Assembly (NCBI GenBank): GCA_964403775.1
Contig: CAYOHL010000007.1
Location: forward strand, 1-23,850
DNA length: 23,850 nt
Direction: 5' to 3'
Source of the DNA: CG1-02-33-12 sp964403775
GTDB lineage: Archaea; Nanobdellota; Nanobdellia; Woesearchaeales; CG1-02-33-12
Position 1 is the stretch's first letter, and each line of letters starts with the position of its first letter. Shown here in pieces: positions 6,413 through 13,888 of this stretch. The notes under the pieces are model-generated. The model was not told the DNA's origin, did no database searches, and saw nothing but the letters and a program-made list of their open reading frames with translations. A program made the translations under genes and the position numbers.

Positions 6413-8677
6413 ATGCCGGAAAAAGAGTTCAAACTAAAGGTAATAGAAGCCTTGCAGGATGATGTCAACAAAAGCATTGTCAGGATAGACTCTAATTTTA
6501 TGCAGCAGATAGGTGTTAGGCCTGGCGATGTTATTAAGATAACTGGCGAGAGGGAAACAGTTTCAATAGTTGACAGGGCATACCCTGGTGATATAGGCCT
6601 TAATATAATAAGAATGGACGGCATTACAAGAAGAAATGCAAAAACAGGCATTGGGGAAGTTGTTAAAATAACAAAGGCAGATGTCAAAGAGGCAAAGAAA
6701 ATTATTATAGCGCCTGCAAGCAAGGGCATTATGATAAATGCTCCCCCACAGATTTTTAAACAGGGTCTTTTGGGAAAGCCGGTTGTAAAGGGGGATATTG
6801 TATCATTGGGCGGAACTAGAAAAAGGAGAGAATATGGTGGAATGAATGATATTTATGAGGCAATAAGCGAGAGCATGGTTGGCTTTGGCCTTGGAAGCCT
6901 GAAGTTTGTTGTTGCTGATTCTAATCCAAAGCAGGCTGTTATAATATCTGAACTAACAGATGTTGTGTTTAATCCAGAGGCCATTGAGATAAAGGAAGAG
7001 AAAATATTAGAAGTAACTTATGATGACATTGGCGGCCTAAAGGATGAAATTGACAAGGTTAGGGAGATGGTTGAGCTTCCATTAAAGCATCCTGAAATAT
7101 TTGAAAGACTAGGAATAGACCCCCCAAAAGGGGTTTTACTGCATGGGCCGCCTGGATGCGGAAAAACATTATTGGCTAAAGCAGTTGCAAATGAAACAAA
7201 TTCGCATTTTATTTTGATTAACGGCCCAGAAATAATGAGCAAATTCTATGGGGAGTCTGAAAGCAATCTAAGAAAGAAGTTTGAGGAGGCTGAAAAAAGC
7301 TCTCCATCAATTGTGTTTATAGATGAGATTGATGCAATTGCCCCGAAAAGAGAAGAGGTTCATGGCGAGGTTGAGAGAAGGGTTGTTGCCCAATTGCTTG
7401 CCTTAATGGACGGCCTTAATGCTAGAGGCAAGGTTGTTGTTATTGCTGCAACAAACATACCAAACTCAATTGATATTGCTTTAAGGAGGCCTGGAAGGTT
7501 TGACAGGGAGATAGAAATAGGAATCCCTGGAAAGCAGGGCCGTTTAGATGTTCTTAAGATCCATACAAGGAATATGCCTTTGGCAAAGAATGTTAATTTA
7601 AAGGATATTGCCAACACAACATACGGCTTTGTTGGGGCTGATTTAGCAGCGCTTTCAAAAGAGGCTGCAATGATTGTCTTGAGGAGGATACTGCCTGACT
7701 TAAAGCTAAAGGAGAAAAACATCATTCCAAAAGAGGTTTTGGAAAAATTAAAGATTACAAAAAAGGACTTTGCAAATGCATTGAAAATTGTGAGGCCATC
7801 TGCATTAAGGGAAGTCCTGGTTGAGGTTCCGGATGTAAAATGGGATGATATTGGCGGCCTTGAGGATGTAAAGCAGGAACTAAAAGAGGCTGTTGAGTGG
7901 CCATTAAAGAATCCTGATTCATTTAAAAATTTGGGTGTCAAGCCGCCAAAAGGTATATTAATTTATGGAGCGCCAGGAACAGGAAAAACCTTACTGGCAA
8001 AGGCAGTTGCAAATGAGTCTGATGCAAACTTTATTTTGGTTAAAGGGCCAGAAATGCTGAGCAAGTGGGTTGGCGAGAGCGAGAAAGCAGTAAGGGCTGT
8101 TTTCAAGAAGGCAAGGCAGACAGCTCCGACAATAATATTTTTTGATGAGGTTGACTCAATAGCCCCTAGAAGAGGAATTAGCTCTGACAGCCATGTTAGT
8201 GAAAGGGTTGTAAACCAGATTTTGACAGAGATGGATGGCCTGGAGAATTTGCAGGATGTTGTTGTTATTGCTGCAACAAACCGGCCGGACATGCTGGATA
8301 CTGCTCTTTTGAGGCCTGGTCGTTTTGATAGGATTATATTATGCCCTGCTCCTGACAAGAAAACAAGAGAGGAAATCTTTAAAGTGCATACAAAGGGAAT
8401 GCCCTTAAAGGATGTAAGGATTGGGGAGCTTGCTGAAAAAACAGAGGGCTATGTTGGAGCAGATATTGAGGCCATATGCAGAGAGGCGGCAATCTTCGCA
8501 TTAAGAAAGGACATAAAATCAACAAAGGTTTCAATGAAGAATTTTGAGCAGGCATTAAACAAAGTAAATCCATCAATCACAAAGGAGATTGAGAAGGCCT
8601 ATGAGGATATAAGAAAGCATTTCAAATCAGCAAGGGCAAAGGAGATGAAGGAGGAAAAGCCCTCTTATATGGGATAA
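6413..8677 (+). CDS. cdc48: CDC48/VCP-family AAA+ ATPase (VAT)
   Basis: A 754-residue double-ring AAA+ unfoldase that pulls proteins apart for degradation or remodelling. An N-terminal substrate domain covers about residues 1-200. D1 has Walker A GPPGCGKT (245-252), Walker B with D304-E305 (FIDEIDAI) and the RRPGRFDRE arginine-finger region. D2 has Walker A GAPGTGKT (519-526), Walker B D578-E579 (FFDEVDSI) and LLRPGRFDR. Length is normal. The C-terminus ends SYMG with no long tail. The frame extends to a TTG at 6395, but the ATG at 6413 with GGGGA upstream is the better start. The stop and the next ATG share one base (TAATG), so it is coupled to the Nif3-family gene. A SecB-like gene lies just upstream. 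Confidence 0.97.
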   Translation: MPEKEFKLKVIEALQDDVNKSIVRIDSNFMQQIGVRPGDVIKITGERETVSIVDRAYPGDIGLNIIRMDGITRRNAKTGIGEVVKITKADVKEAKKIIIAPASKGIMINAPPQIFKQGLLGKPVVKGDIVSLGGTRKRREYGGMNDIYEAISESMVGFGLGSLKFVVADSNPKQAVIISELTDVVFNPEAIEIKEEKILEVTYDDIGGLKDEIDKVREMVELPLKHPEIFERLGIDPPKGVLLHGPPGCGKTLLAKAVANETNSHFILINGPEIMSKFYGESESNLRKKFEEAEKSSPSIVFIDEIDAIAPKREEVHGEVERRVVAQLLALMDGLNARGKVVVIAATNIPNSIDIALRRPGRFDREIEIGIPGKQGRLDVLKIHTRNMPLAKNVNLKDIANTTYGFVGADLAALSKEAAMIVLRRILPDLKLKEKNIIPKEVLEKLKITKKDFANALKIVRPSALREVLVEVPDVKWDDIGGLEDVKQELKEAVEWPLKNPDSFKNLGVKPPKGILIYGAPGTGKTLLAKAVANESDANFILVKGPEMLSKWVGESEKAVRAVFKKARQTAPTIIFFDEVDSIAPRRGISSDSHVSERVVNQILTEMDGLENLQDVVVIAATNRPDMLDTALLRPGRFDRIILCPAPDKKTREEIFKVHTKGMPLKDVRIGELAEKTEGYVGADIEAICREAAIFALRKDIKSTKVSMKNFEQALNKVNPSITKEIEKAYEDIRKHFKSARAKEMKEEKPSYMG

Positions 8678-9423
8678 TGGCAAAATTAAAAGAGGTTGTG
8701 GATTTTCTTGACAATGAGCTTGGAATAAAGGATGTTGAAGACAGCTCAAACAACGGGCTTCAGGTTTCTGGCAATAGCCATGTTAGAAAAATAGCATTTG
8801 CTGTTGATGCATGCCTTGAGGTTTTTGAGAAAGCAAAAGATTATGATATGATTATAGTCCACCACGGCATTAGCTGGGGGGATTCTTTGAAATACCTGAC
8901 TGGCATTAACTATTCCCGTGTAAGGTTTTTAGTTGGGAATAACATTTCCCTTTATGCCGCCCATCTGCCTCTTGATAAACATAAGGTTTATGGAAACAAC
9001 GCCCAGTTTTGCAGGCTTTTTGGGTTTAGCAATGTAAAGGAGTTTGGTGACTACAATGGCCAGGCTATCGGATTTTCAGGTGAGAAAGAGATTAGCTTAA
9101 ATGGTTTTGTAAAAGAGATTAATGAGAGATTGAACACCTCTTGCAGGGTTCTTGATTTTGGAGAAAGGCAAATTAAAAAAATAGGTGTTGTCTCTGGGGG
9201 CGGGAGCTCTGCTTTAAATGAGGCAATTGATAAAGGCCTTGACTGCTTTGTCACAGGCGAGATACCGCATTATGCTTATCATCTTGCCAAGGAGGGAAGG
9301 ATTAATCTGATTGCAGCAGGCCATTATGCAACAGAAAGCCTTGGAGTTAAGGCCCTGATGAACCTTGTAAAAGAGAAGCTTAATGTTGAGGTTAAGTTCA
9401 TTGATGCCCCCAGCGGACTATGA
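8677..9423 (+). CDS. Nif3-like dinuclear metal-centre hexameric protein
   Basis: A 248-residue protein of the Nif3/YbgI family, widespread proteins that bind two metal ions and are often labelled GTP cyclohydrolase I type 2. The metal-binding motifs are intact: IVHHGISWG, PLDKHKVYGNNA, the Gly-rich VVSGGGSS, FVTGEIPHYAYHLAKE and AAGHYATESLGVKAL. The length of about 250 matches the short form without the PII-like insertion. It starts on the last base of the cdc48 stop codon, so its translation is coupled to cdc48. The cellular role of the family is unsettled, and the overlap with cdc48 does not by itself fix it. Confidence 0.92.
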   Translation: MAKLKEVVDFLDNELGIKDVEDSSNNGLQVSGNSHVRKIAFAVDACLEVFEKAKDYDMIIVHHGISWGDSLKYLTGINYSRVRFLVGNNISLYAAHLPLDKHKVYGNNAQFCRLFGFSNVKEFGDYNGQAIGFSGEKEISLNGFVKEINERLNTSCRVLDFGERQIKKIGVVSGGGSSALNEAIDKGLDCFVTGEIPHYAYHLAKEGRINLIAAGHYATESLGVKALMNLVKEKLNVEVKFIDAPSGL

Positions 9424-9436
9424 AAATTCAGCAAGA

Positions 9437-9450
9437 TTTAAATATCAAAT
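9437..9450 (+). promoter_or_regulatory. TATA promoter of the cupin-like gene
   Basis: TTTAAATATCAAAT is 14 nt long, identical to the element at 5906-5919 before the SecB-like gene, and starts 32 nt before the ATG at 9469. The leader would be very short or absent. Confidence 0.5.
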
Positions 9451-9468
9451 AAAAACTGCTTTCTTTTT

Positions 9469-10152
9469 ATGAAAGATTATGTTGCTGTAACAATTGTCCC
9501 AAAGTATAACTGCGTTGTTGAAACATACAACATGCTCAATGAGATGGGGATTTCTGTTTTAAAGGGATTTTCCAATGATGTTAAAAGGGCAGTTGCCCTA
9601 ACTGCAAGTGTTGCAAGGGACAAGATTTCAAAGCTTGAGGAGCTCCGCAGCATTGTTGACCTTATTGCAGTTTATTCAGTAAATAAGACAGAGCTTGATA
9701 AGGTTTACAAGTCAATTTCCTCAAGAGACCTAAAGATTGAGCAGGATTTTGTGCTCTATTCTCCTACAGCTGTAAAACATCCTGGAAAGATGTCAAATTC
9801 CCAGAAGTCAGATGCAAAGTATTACTGGGTTATACCAAGGGATGAGCCTGCTGATAAAAAAAACCCTGTAAGCTTATTGCTCCAGTTCATAAAGCCAAAT
9901 TCAAGCACATCAAGGCATTATCATGTCAGGACAATTGAGTCATTTCTTCCTCTCTTCGGCAAGACAATAATAACATGCCACAGGATTAATGAAAAGCTTC
10001 CTGCAAAAGCGCAGAACCTGATTTATTCTAGTTTTAAGAAAATAATGCCAAAAACAGCCCACCAGCTAAAGACCCTGGATGGGCCTGCTGTAAACCTCAT
10101 CTGCATGAGGCCGTATGATCCAAAGCTAAAGGACCATTTTTATGAAGAATGA
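9469..10152 (+). CDS. Two-domain protein with C-terminal cupin-like fold, function unknown
   Basis: A 227-residue soluble protein. The C-terminal half fits the first cupin motif exactly in spacing: H150-x-H152, four residues, E157, six residues, G164 (in the stretch SRHYHVRTIESFLPLFG). A later H198 (TAHQLKTLDGP) could be the second-motif metal ligand. A metal-binding cupin is therefore likely. Residues 1-100 form a separate alpha/beta domain (YVAVTIVPKYNCVVETY) that I do not recognise. A TATA element about 29 nt upstream and no Shine-Dalgarno motif point to leaderless translation. It follows the Nif3-family gene on the same strand but has its own promoter. Enzymatic activity, for example sugar-phosphate isomerase-like, is possible but unsupported. 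Confidence 0.7.
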   Translation: MKDYVAVTIVPKYNCVVETYNMLNEMGISVLKGFSNDVKRAVALTASVARDKISKLEELRSIVDLIAVYSVNKTELDKVYKSISSRDLKIEQDFVLYSPTAVKHPGKMSNSQKSDAKYYWVIPRDEPADKKNPVSLLLQFIKPNSSTSRHYHVRTIESFLPLFGKTIITCHRINEKLPAKAQNLIYSSFKKIMPKTAHQLKTLDGPAVNLICMRPYDPKLKDHFYEE

Positions 10153-10248
10153 GCATAGATTAAGCTGTAAGAATTCCAGCATTAAGACTAAGTTTAGTGT
10201 TTTTGATTATTGCATAAACATATTATAAAATTTCTGCAAAAACAAATA

Positions 10249-10256
10249 TTTATATA
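10249..10256 (+). promoter_or_regulatory. TATA promoter of a small membrane-anchored protein gene
   Basis: TTTATATA lies about 29 nt before the ATG at 10282, supporting that ATG over the longer frame that opens at 10258 inside the promoter region. Confidence 0.45.
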
Positions 10257-10281
10257 ATTGTTTATTATTTATAGGCATAAT

Positions 10282-10683
10282 ATGGAATCTTTAAAAGAAA
10301 TTATTGACCAAGTATGGCAGATAGTTCCAATAGTTGTTATAACAGGTGCTGCTGCTTATGCAACTCATAGACTACAGAAGCGCATTTGGCGTCCAGCTTC
10401 TCTTTCTTATGGAATGGATGTTCTTGTAAGGAAAGAGCATAACCAACTTTCTGAACTAAAGATAAACAGACCACTTCTTGTAATCTCCTATAAAGATGAA
10501 TATAATAAGGGTAGGGATATTTACTATTGTGAACGTCCAGAAAAAAGATTTCTTGTAAAAAAATTTATTGGTTTCAGAGAACCAACCATAGAGGAAATGG
10601 TTGAAATCCAAAACAGGGTTGAGGAGGCTAAGAAAGCTTACAAAAAAAGAGAATCAGAAGAGCTCAAAAAATATGTGATTTAA
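10282..10683 (+). CDS. Small membrane-anchored protein, possibly truncated by a frameshift
   Basis: As read, a 133-residue protein with one N-terminal membrane helix (IVPIVVITGAAAYATHRL) and a soluble domain containing YGMDVLVRKEH, RPLLVISYKDEY and IYYCERPEKRF, followed by a charged helix. No family is recognised. The ATG at 10282 is preferred over the frame opening at 10258 because a TATA element sits 29 nt before it. The gene ends at KKYVI after an A6 run. One extra A in that run would join it to a further open frame that stops at 10772 and encodes a plausible basic helical tail. The annotated end may thus reflect a real or sequencing frameshift. Confidence 0.6.
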   Translation: MESLKEIIDQVWQIVPIVVITGAAAYATHRLQKRIWRPASLSYGMDVLVRKEHNQLSELKINRPLLVISYKDEYNKGRDIYYCERPEKRFLVKKFIGFREPTIEEMVEIQNRVEEAKKAYKKRESEELKKYVI

Positions 10684-10772
10684 TATTATTCAGTGGCCCA
10701 AACCACGAAGAAGCTATGAGAATAAAAGGGATTGCAAGAGGCATGCTAAGGAAGATAGAAAAAAGGCAGTAA
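10684..10772 (+). pseudogene. Possible frameshifted C-terminal extension of the preceding gene
   Basis: A frame shifted from the preceding gene is open from 10632 to 10772. Past that gene's stop it reads LILFSGPNHEEAMRIKGIA and ends RKIEKRQ, which has the charge pattern of a real helical tail. The A6 run at about 10665-10670 is the natural slip site. Its end overlaps the 3' end of a - strand gene by 27 nt. A short chance frame cannot be excluded. Confidence 0.25.
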
Positions 10773-11108
10773 TTTAATATCAACCACCTTGAATTTAATG
10801 CAAAATAAAAGAAATATTATAACAAAAATCAAGGGTATAAGTATGAATTCATATTTCTGGAACAATGTGCTCTTTAAAACAGGGCATATCAAAGTCTCAG
10901 ACAAAAGAACAGTTACAAATGCATAAACAAGGATGTATGCTATAAATATATAAAAGTCAGACAAGAAGAAATACCAGTTTGGAATCTTCAGGATTTTTGA
11001 TATATACCAATCACTGATAAGGAAGAGTAGTAAAGCAGATATTGTATGGCTGATAATTCTTTTTATTTGCTCATACTGTGTTATAGTGACTGAATAATAT
11101 CTCCTCAT
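10746..11108 (-). CDS. Small membrane protein with three to four helices, unknown
   Basis: About 120 residues, rich in Ile, Leu, Phe and Tyr, with three to four hydrophobic helices: ISALLLFLISDWYI, FYIFIAYILVYAFVTVLL and FILIPLIFVIIFLLF. A short basic N-terminus (MRRYYSV) suggests the N-terminus stays inside. No transporter or enzyme motif is visible and I do not recognise a family. The longest frame uses a TTG at 11117; the ATG at 11108 is preferred because a TATA-like GATTTAAAAAC lies about 28 nt upstream. It stands alone between genes on the other strand. With few charged loops and no homologue recognised, it could be a lineage-specific gene. Confidence 0.5.
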   Translation of the reverse strand: MRRYYSVTITQYEQIKRIISHTISALLLFLISDWYISKILKIPNWYFFLSDFYIFIAYILVYAFVTVLLSETLICPVLKSTLFQKYEFILIPLIFVIIFLLFCIKFKVVDIKLLPFFYLP

Positions 11109-11177
11109 ACAGAGCAAAGTATATTTGCATGTTTTTAAATCTTGCCATATGTTTTTGATTTTTCTTATTAGGGCAAA

Positions 11178-11189
11178 GTTTTTATATTG
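11178..11189 (+). promoter_or_regulatory. TATA promoter of the ECF S-component-like gene
   Basis: GTTTTTATATTG is centred about 37 nt before the ATG at 11221. This would give a leader of about 10 nt consisting of the GGGTGGTTAA ribosome-binding motif. Confidence 0.45.
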
Positions 11190-11220
11190 TTTGTGTATTC
11201 TTGATTGAAAGGGTGGTTAA

Positions 11221-11769
11221 ATGAAAAAACCAAAGAACCTTATTAAGTATCTGATTGGCTTGATAACTGTTGTTTTTTTAAGGCTTGTTCCTCATCCGCC
11301 AAATGTTGAGCCAATAATGGCCACAATGATGCCATTTGCAAAGAGATGGGGCAAGTTAGCAGGATTATTTTTTACCCTGCTTGCAATATTAAGCTTTGAT
11401 GTAATAACAGGAACATTAGGCGTTTGGTCTATTATGACAGCAGGCACATATGCTTTGCTTGGAATTGCTGCTGGATTTTACTTTAAGAACAAGGAAAACA
11501 AGGCAAGGTATTATGTTGGATTTTCAGTTGCTGGAACATTAATATATGATGCAATAACAGGCATTGGAACAGGAATGCTTTTCTTTAAGCAAACATTCAT
11601 GGTAACTTTCCTGGGCCAAATCCCCTTCACTTTATACCATCTGGCTGGAAACATAGCCTTGGCAGCAATAATATCTCCATTATTGTACAAATGGGTTCTT
11701 GAAAACAAGCAGCTAGAAACACAGCCAGTTATTGACAAGCTTAAGTCTGTGTTTGGCGCAGCAAACTGA
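11221..11769 (+). CDS. ECF transporter S-component-like membrane protein
   Basis: A 182-residue protein with five to six membrane helices. The segment FLRLVPHPPNVEPIMATMMPFA followed by WGKLAGLFFTLLAILSFDV and TAGTYALLGIAAGF has the look of substrate-binding (S) subunits of energy-coupling-factor vitamin transporters and their relatives. S subunits bind a small molecule and work with a shared T/A ATPase module. No T or A subunit gene lies in the window, so the protein would have to use a module encoded elsewhere or act alone. The substrate cannot be read from sequence. GGGTGG 4 nt upstream of the ATG supports the start. The second half (FSVAGTLIYDAITGIGTGML) repeats the small-residue helix style of the first half. 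Confidence 0.6.
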   Translation: MKKPKNLIKYLIGLITVVFLRLVPHPPNVEPIMATMMPFAKRWGKLAGLFFTLLAILSFDVITGTLGVWSIMTAGTYALLGIAAGFYFKNKENKARYYVGFSVAGTLIYDAITGIGTGMLFFKQTFMVTFLGQIPFTLYHLAGNIALAAIISPLLYKWVLENKQLETQPVIDKLKSVFGAAN

Positions 11770-11788
11770 TGTTTGGTGCCTTATTTAT

Positions 11789-11796
11789 AAAAAAAA
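11789..11796 (-). terminator. T-run terminator after the unknown 218-residue gene
   Basis: Eight A on + (T8 on the - transcript) begin about 13 nt after the stop of the - strand gene that ends at 11809. Archaeal termination commonly uses such T-runs. Confidence 0.35.
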
Positions 11797-11808
11797 TTGT
11801 AATCAACA

Positions 11809-12465
11809 TTAAACAGGGGTCTGCTTTTTTATTACAGGGTATTTATCAAAGGGGTTAGGCCATGGAATAATGTCCTCCCTCAAAAGTATATTTGTGTTAA
11901 TATTGCCTCTTAGTATTATATCTGCCAATGAATCATAGTCAAAGTCCTTTTCATTTAGTTTTTGAACTACTGGATATAAAAAATTTAGAAATAATTCCTT
12001 TTTCTGTACATCTTCGGACTTCTCATCTAACTGTCTTAGGAATATATAAGGTATCTGACATTGGGTTAATAAGATATGTTGTTCTAAGATCCCAAACTTA
12101 TAATTTCCTGAAACATCTCTCCAGAAATTCTTAAGTTCAGAAATAGGTTTTTTTTGAATCTCAAGCATACTATCTGAATATGTATACAATGGAAAAATAT
12201 TTTTTATAAAGGATTCTGCAATATCTTTGATTGATGTTTCTTCATTAAAAGCACTTTCACATATTTGATTTAACCCGTAATCTATTAAGAAAAATATTTT
12301 CCCTTTAATCTTTTCATTTTCCAGCACCTGGCTTAACCCATAATCCAGTGAGCCATATTCCTCTTTTTTGATTTTTTTACCTTCTAATATCCGGGGCAGT
12401 GTATCTGGGTCTATTAAGTTATACAACTCTTCTCTGATTTTTTCAATCTCTGTTAATTTTTTCAT
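11809..12465 (-). CDS. Uncharacterised soluble protein
   Basis: About 218 residues, mostly helical, acidic in the first half and with no signal peptide or membrane segment. Two short related stretches, SLDYGLSQVLENEKIKG and FLIDYGLNQICESAFNEE, give a weak internal repeat around residues 40-75. The C-terminus has a Trp/Pro block (IIPWPNPFDKYPVI). I recognise no family. The frame opens with a TTG at 12486, but the ATG at 12465 is chosen as the first standard start. No clear Shine-Dalgarno motif is seen; a weak TATA-like CTTTATTTTG lies about 24 nt upstream. It lies 32 nt after the PurD-like gene on the same strand and could be co-transcribed with it. Confidence 0.6.
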   Translation of the reverse strand: MKKLTEIEKIREELYNLIDPDTLPRILEGKKIKKEEYGSLDYGLSQVLENEKIKGKIFFLIDYGLNQICESAFNEETSIKDIAESFIKNIFPLYTYSDSMLEIQKKPISELKNFWRDVSGNYKFGILEQHILLTQCQIPYIFLRQLDEKSEDVQKKELFLNFLYPVVQKLNEKDFDYDSLADIILRGNINTNILLREDIIPWPNPFDKYPVIKKQTPV

Positions 12466-12497
12466 TGTTTTGGATATATTTGTCAAAATAAAGAAAT

Positions 12498-13787
12498 TCA
12501 GACTTCCCTGAGATAGCCCCAGGTGTTTAGTTTATCTCCGTCGTCAAACCAGCGGTCTCCTATGTCTGTCCTGTAATACATATGCGGTATTAAGATGTTT
12601 TTTATGCGGCTGTATACCTGGTTTTGGGCCTGCTTCATTGTCTGCCCTGTTCCGCAGACAATAAGGATAACTCCTGATGTCCCTGTAACAAGCCACTCAC
12701 TGTTTATTTTCTTTACATCCTCTATATGAACCCCCTCAACAGGCCTCTTAAAGAAAATAACAGAATCCTTTGACTTGACCTCAAATGTTTCCGGGTCCTT
12801 GAATGGAAATGGTGGAACAACAATTCTCACGCCAATCTGGAATCCGCTTTTTATTCTGAAATTTGGCTTATTGCCTTTTGCAAGGTCATAAAGAAACTCG
12901 CCTATTGGTGTTATCATTCCCTCATGCTGTATGCAGATTGTTGGGTAGCCAAAGCGTGCAGTCCACTCAAGAGGATAAATCCCGTGGCTGTTGACAATGC
13001 AGTTTATGTCAATATAGCCAACGTAATGCTCCTCTGCAAGCTTTGGCTCAAATTTCCTAAGTGTTGAGTTGAATATCCTGTTCGGCCCGCTCCAGAACAT
13101 TGATGTTCCCATCTCGCCTGTTGAAGGGCCAAGGTCACCTGGAAAAAGCTTCTTGTGCTCAAAATTGACATTTATAGGATAGATGAATTCCTTGCCATTG
13201 AAGAAAGCCCCGACCGCAACCTCAACCCCTGATATCCTCTTCTGAAGCTGGAATGATGAGATTTTTTTTGCCCATGCCTTGTTGTAGTCATTAAGCACCT
13301 GTATAACATCCCTGCCGTCATCCTCCTCGCCTATAAACAAAAGCCCTTTTATGTTCTGCGCCTTGCCACTCGGCTTTATAACATATTTTGCAGGGTTTTC
13401 CCTGACAAAGGCTATTGCCTCCTCAAATGATGTAAAGTCCTTGTATGGGATTATAGGAATGCCAAATTTTTTCAGCTCCTCCTGGCCAAATGCCCTATCA
13501 TCCTCAAGCCTGTCTGTGTACGGAGTTCCTCCTATCACAAATTTGCCCTGCTCCCTAAGTTTTTTGGCCTTTGTGCCCTGGCCCAGAACATCATCAAAAA
13601 CTATGATATCAGCCCAGCCAACCTCTTTTTCCCAGTCATCTATTTTTTCAACAAAGCCGTCAGCAACCTCTTTGTCCTCTTTTGAGTCAATAAAATACTT
13701 GACATTATGGCCTTCCTTAGAAATCTGCCATGCAATATCCCCTATAAGTCCCTCGAGTGATACAAACAGAAAATTCTTTGGCTCCAT
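12498..13787 (-). CDS. PurD-like ATP-grasp ligase (phosphoribosylamine-glycine ligase family)
   Basis: A 429-residue protein with the PurD layout: an N-terminal nucleotide/sugar-phosphate-like domain (FLFVSLEGLIGDIAWQISKE), an ATP-grasp core (YVIKPSGKAQNIKGLLFIG, FEHKKLFPGDLGPSTGEMGT, GYIDINCIV, WTARFGYPT) and a C-terminal blade (GVILIVCGTGQTMKQAQNQVY). GDLGPSTGEMG corresponds to the GDTGPNTGGMG motif of GAR synthetase, and PLEWTARFGYP to its P-x-E-x-N-x-R-F-G-D-P motif with the usual Asn and Asp changed to Thr and Tyr. True PurD joins glycine to phosphoribosylamine in purine synthesis. No other purine gene is here, so the substrate may differ. A TATA element on - (13814-13824) about 32 nt before the ATG suggests a very short leader. 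Confidence 0.78.
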   Translation of the reverse strand: MEPKNFLFVSLEGLIGDIAWQISKEGHNVKYFIDSKEDKEVADGFVEKIDDWEKEVGWADIIVFDDVLGQGTKAKKLREQGKFVIGGTPYTDRLEDDRAFGQEELKKFGIPIIPYKDFTSFEEAIAFVRENPAKYVIKPSGKAQNIKGLLFIGEEDDGRDVIQVLNDYNKAWAKKISSFQLQKRISGVEVAVGAFFNGKEFIYPINVNFEHKKLFPGDLGPSTGEMGTSMFWSGPNRIFNSTLRKFEPKLAEEHYVGYIDINCIVNSHGIYPLEWTARFGYPTICIQHEGMITPIGEFLYDLAKGNKPNFRIKSGFQIGVRIVVPPFPFKDPETFEVKSKDSVIFFKRPVEGVHIEDVKKINSEWLVTGTSGVILIVCGTGQTMKQAQNQVYSRIKNILIPHMYYRTDIGDRWFDDGDKLNTWGYLREV

Positions 13788-13813
13788 TGTTTTTTAAAAG
13801 AGTAAAAGAACTA

Positions 13814-13857
13814 GTTTTTATATTTTGTGTTTTGTGATGTGTTAAGAATATAAAAAC
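13814..13857. promoter_or_regulatory. Divergent promoter between the PurD-like gene and gatD
   Basis: A perfect 11-bp inverted repeat (GTTTTTATATT at 13814-13824 and AATATAAAAAC at 13847-13857, 22 nt apart) places one TATA element on each strand. The - copy is about 32 nt before the PurD-like ATG and the + copy about 37 nt before the gatD ATG. A second + strand TATA-like ATTTAAATA lies at about 13858-13866, 26 nt before gatD. Confidence 0.45.
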
Positions 13858-13888
13858 ATTTAAATAATAACTAAGTTAATTTGCTCAT

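Noticed and set aside
7360..7941. Long open frame (193 codons) on - across cdc48
   Set aside because: It is antisense to the clearly conserved AAA+ core and reads as a Ser/Phe-rich shadow of its codon pattern. It has no promoter or ribosome-binding site of its own.
13351..13797. 148-codon open frame on + opposite the PurD-like gene
   Set aside because: The - strand frame carries ATP-grasp motifs; this one is a Ser/Pro/Phe-rich mirror.
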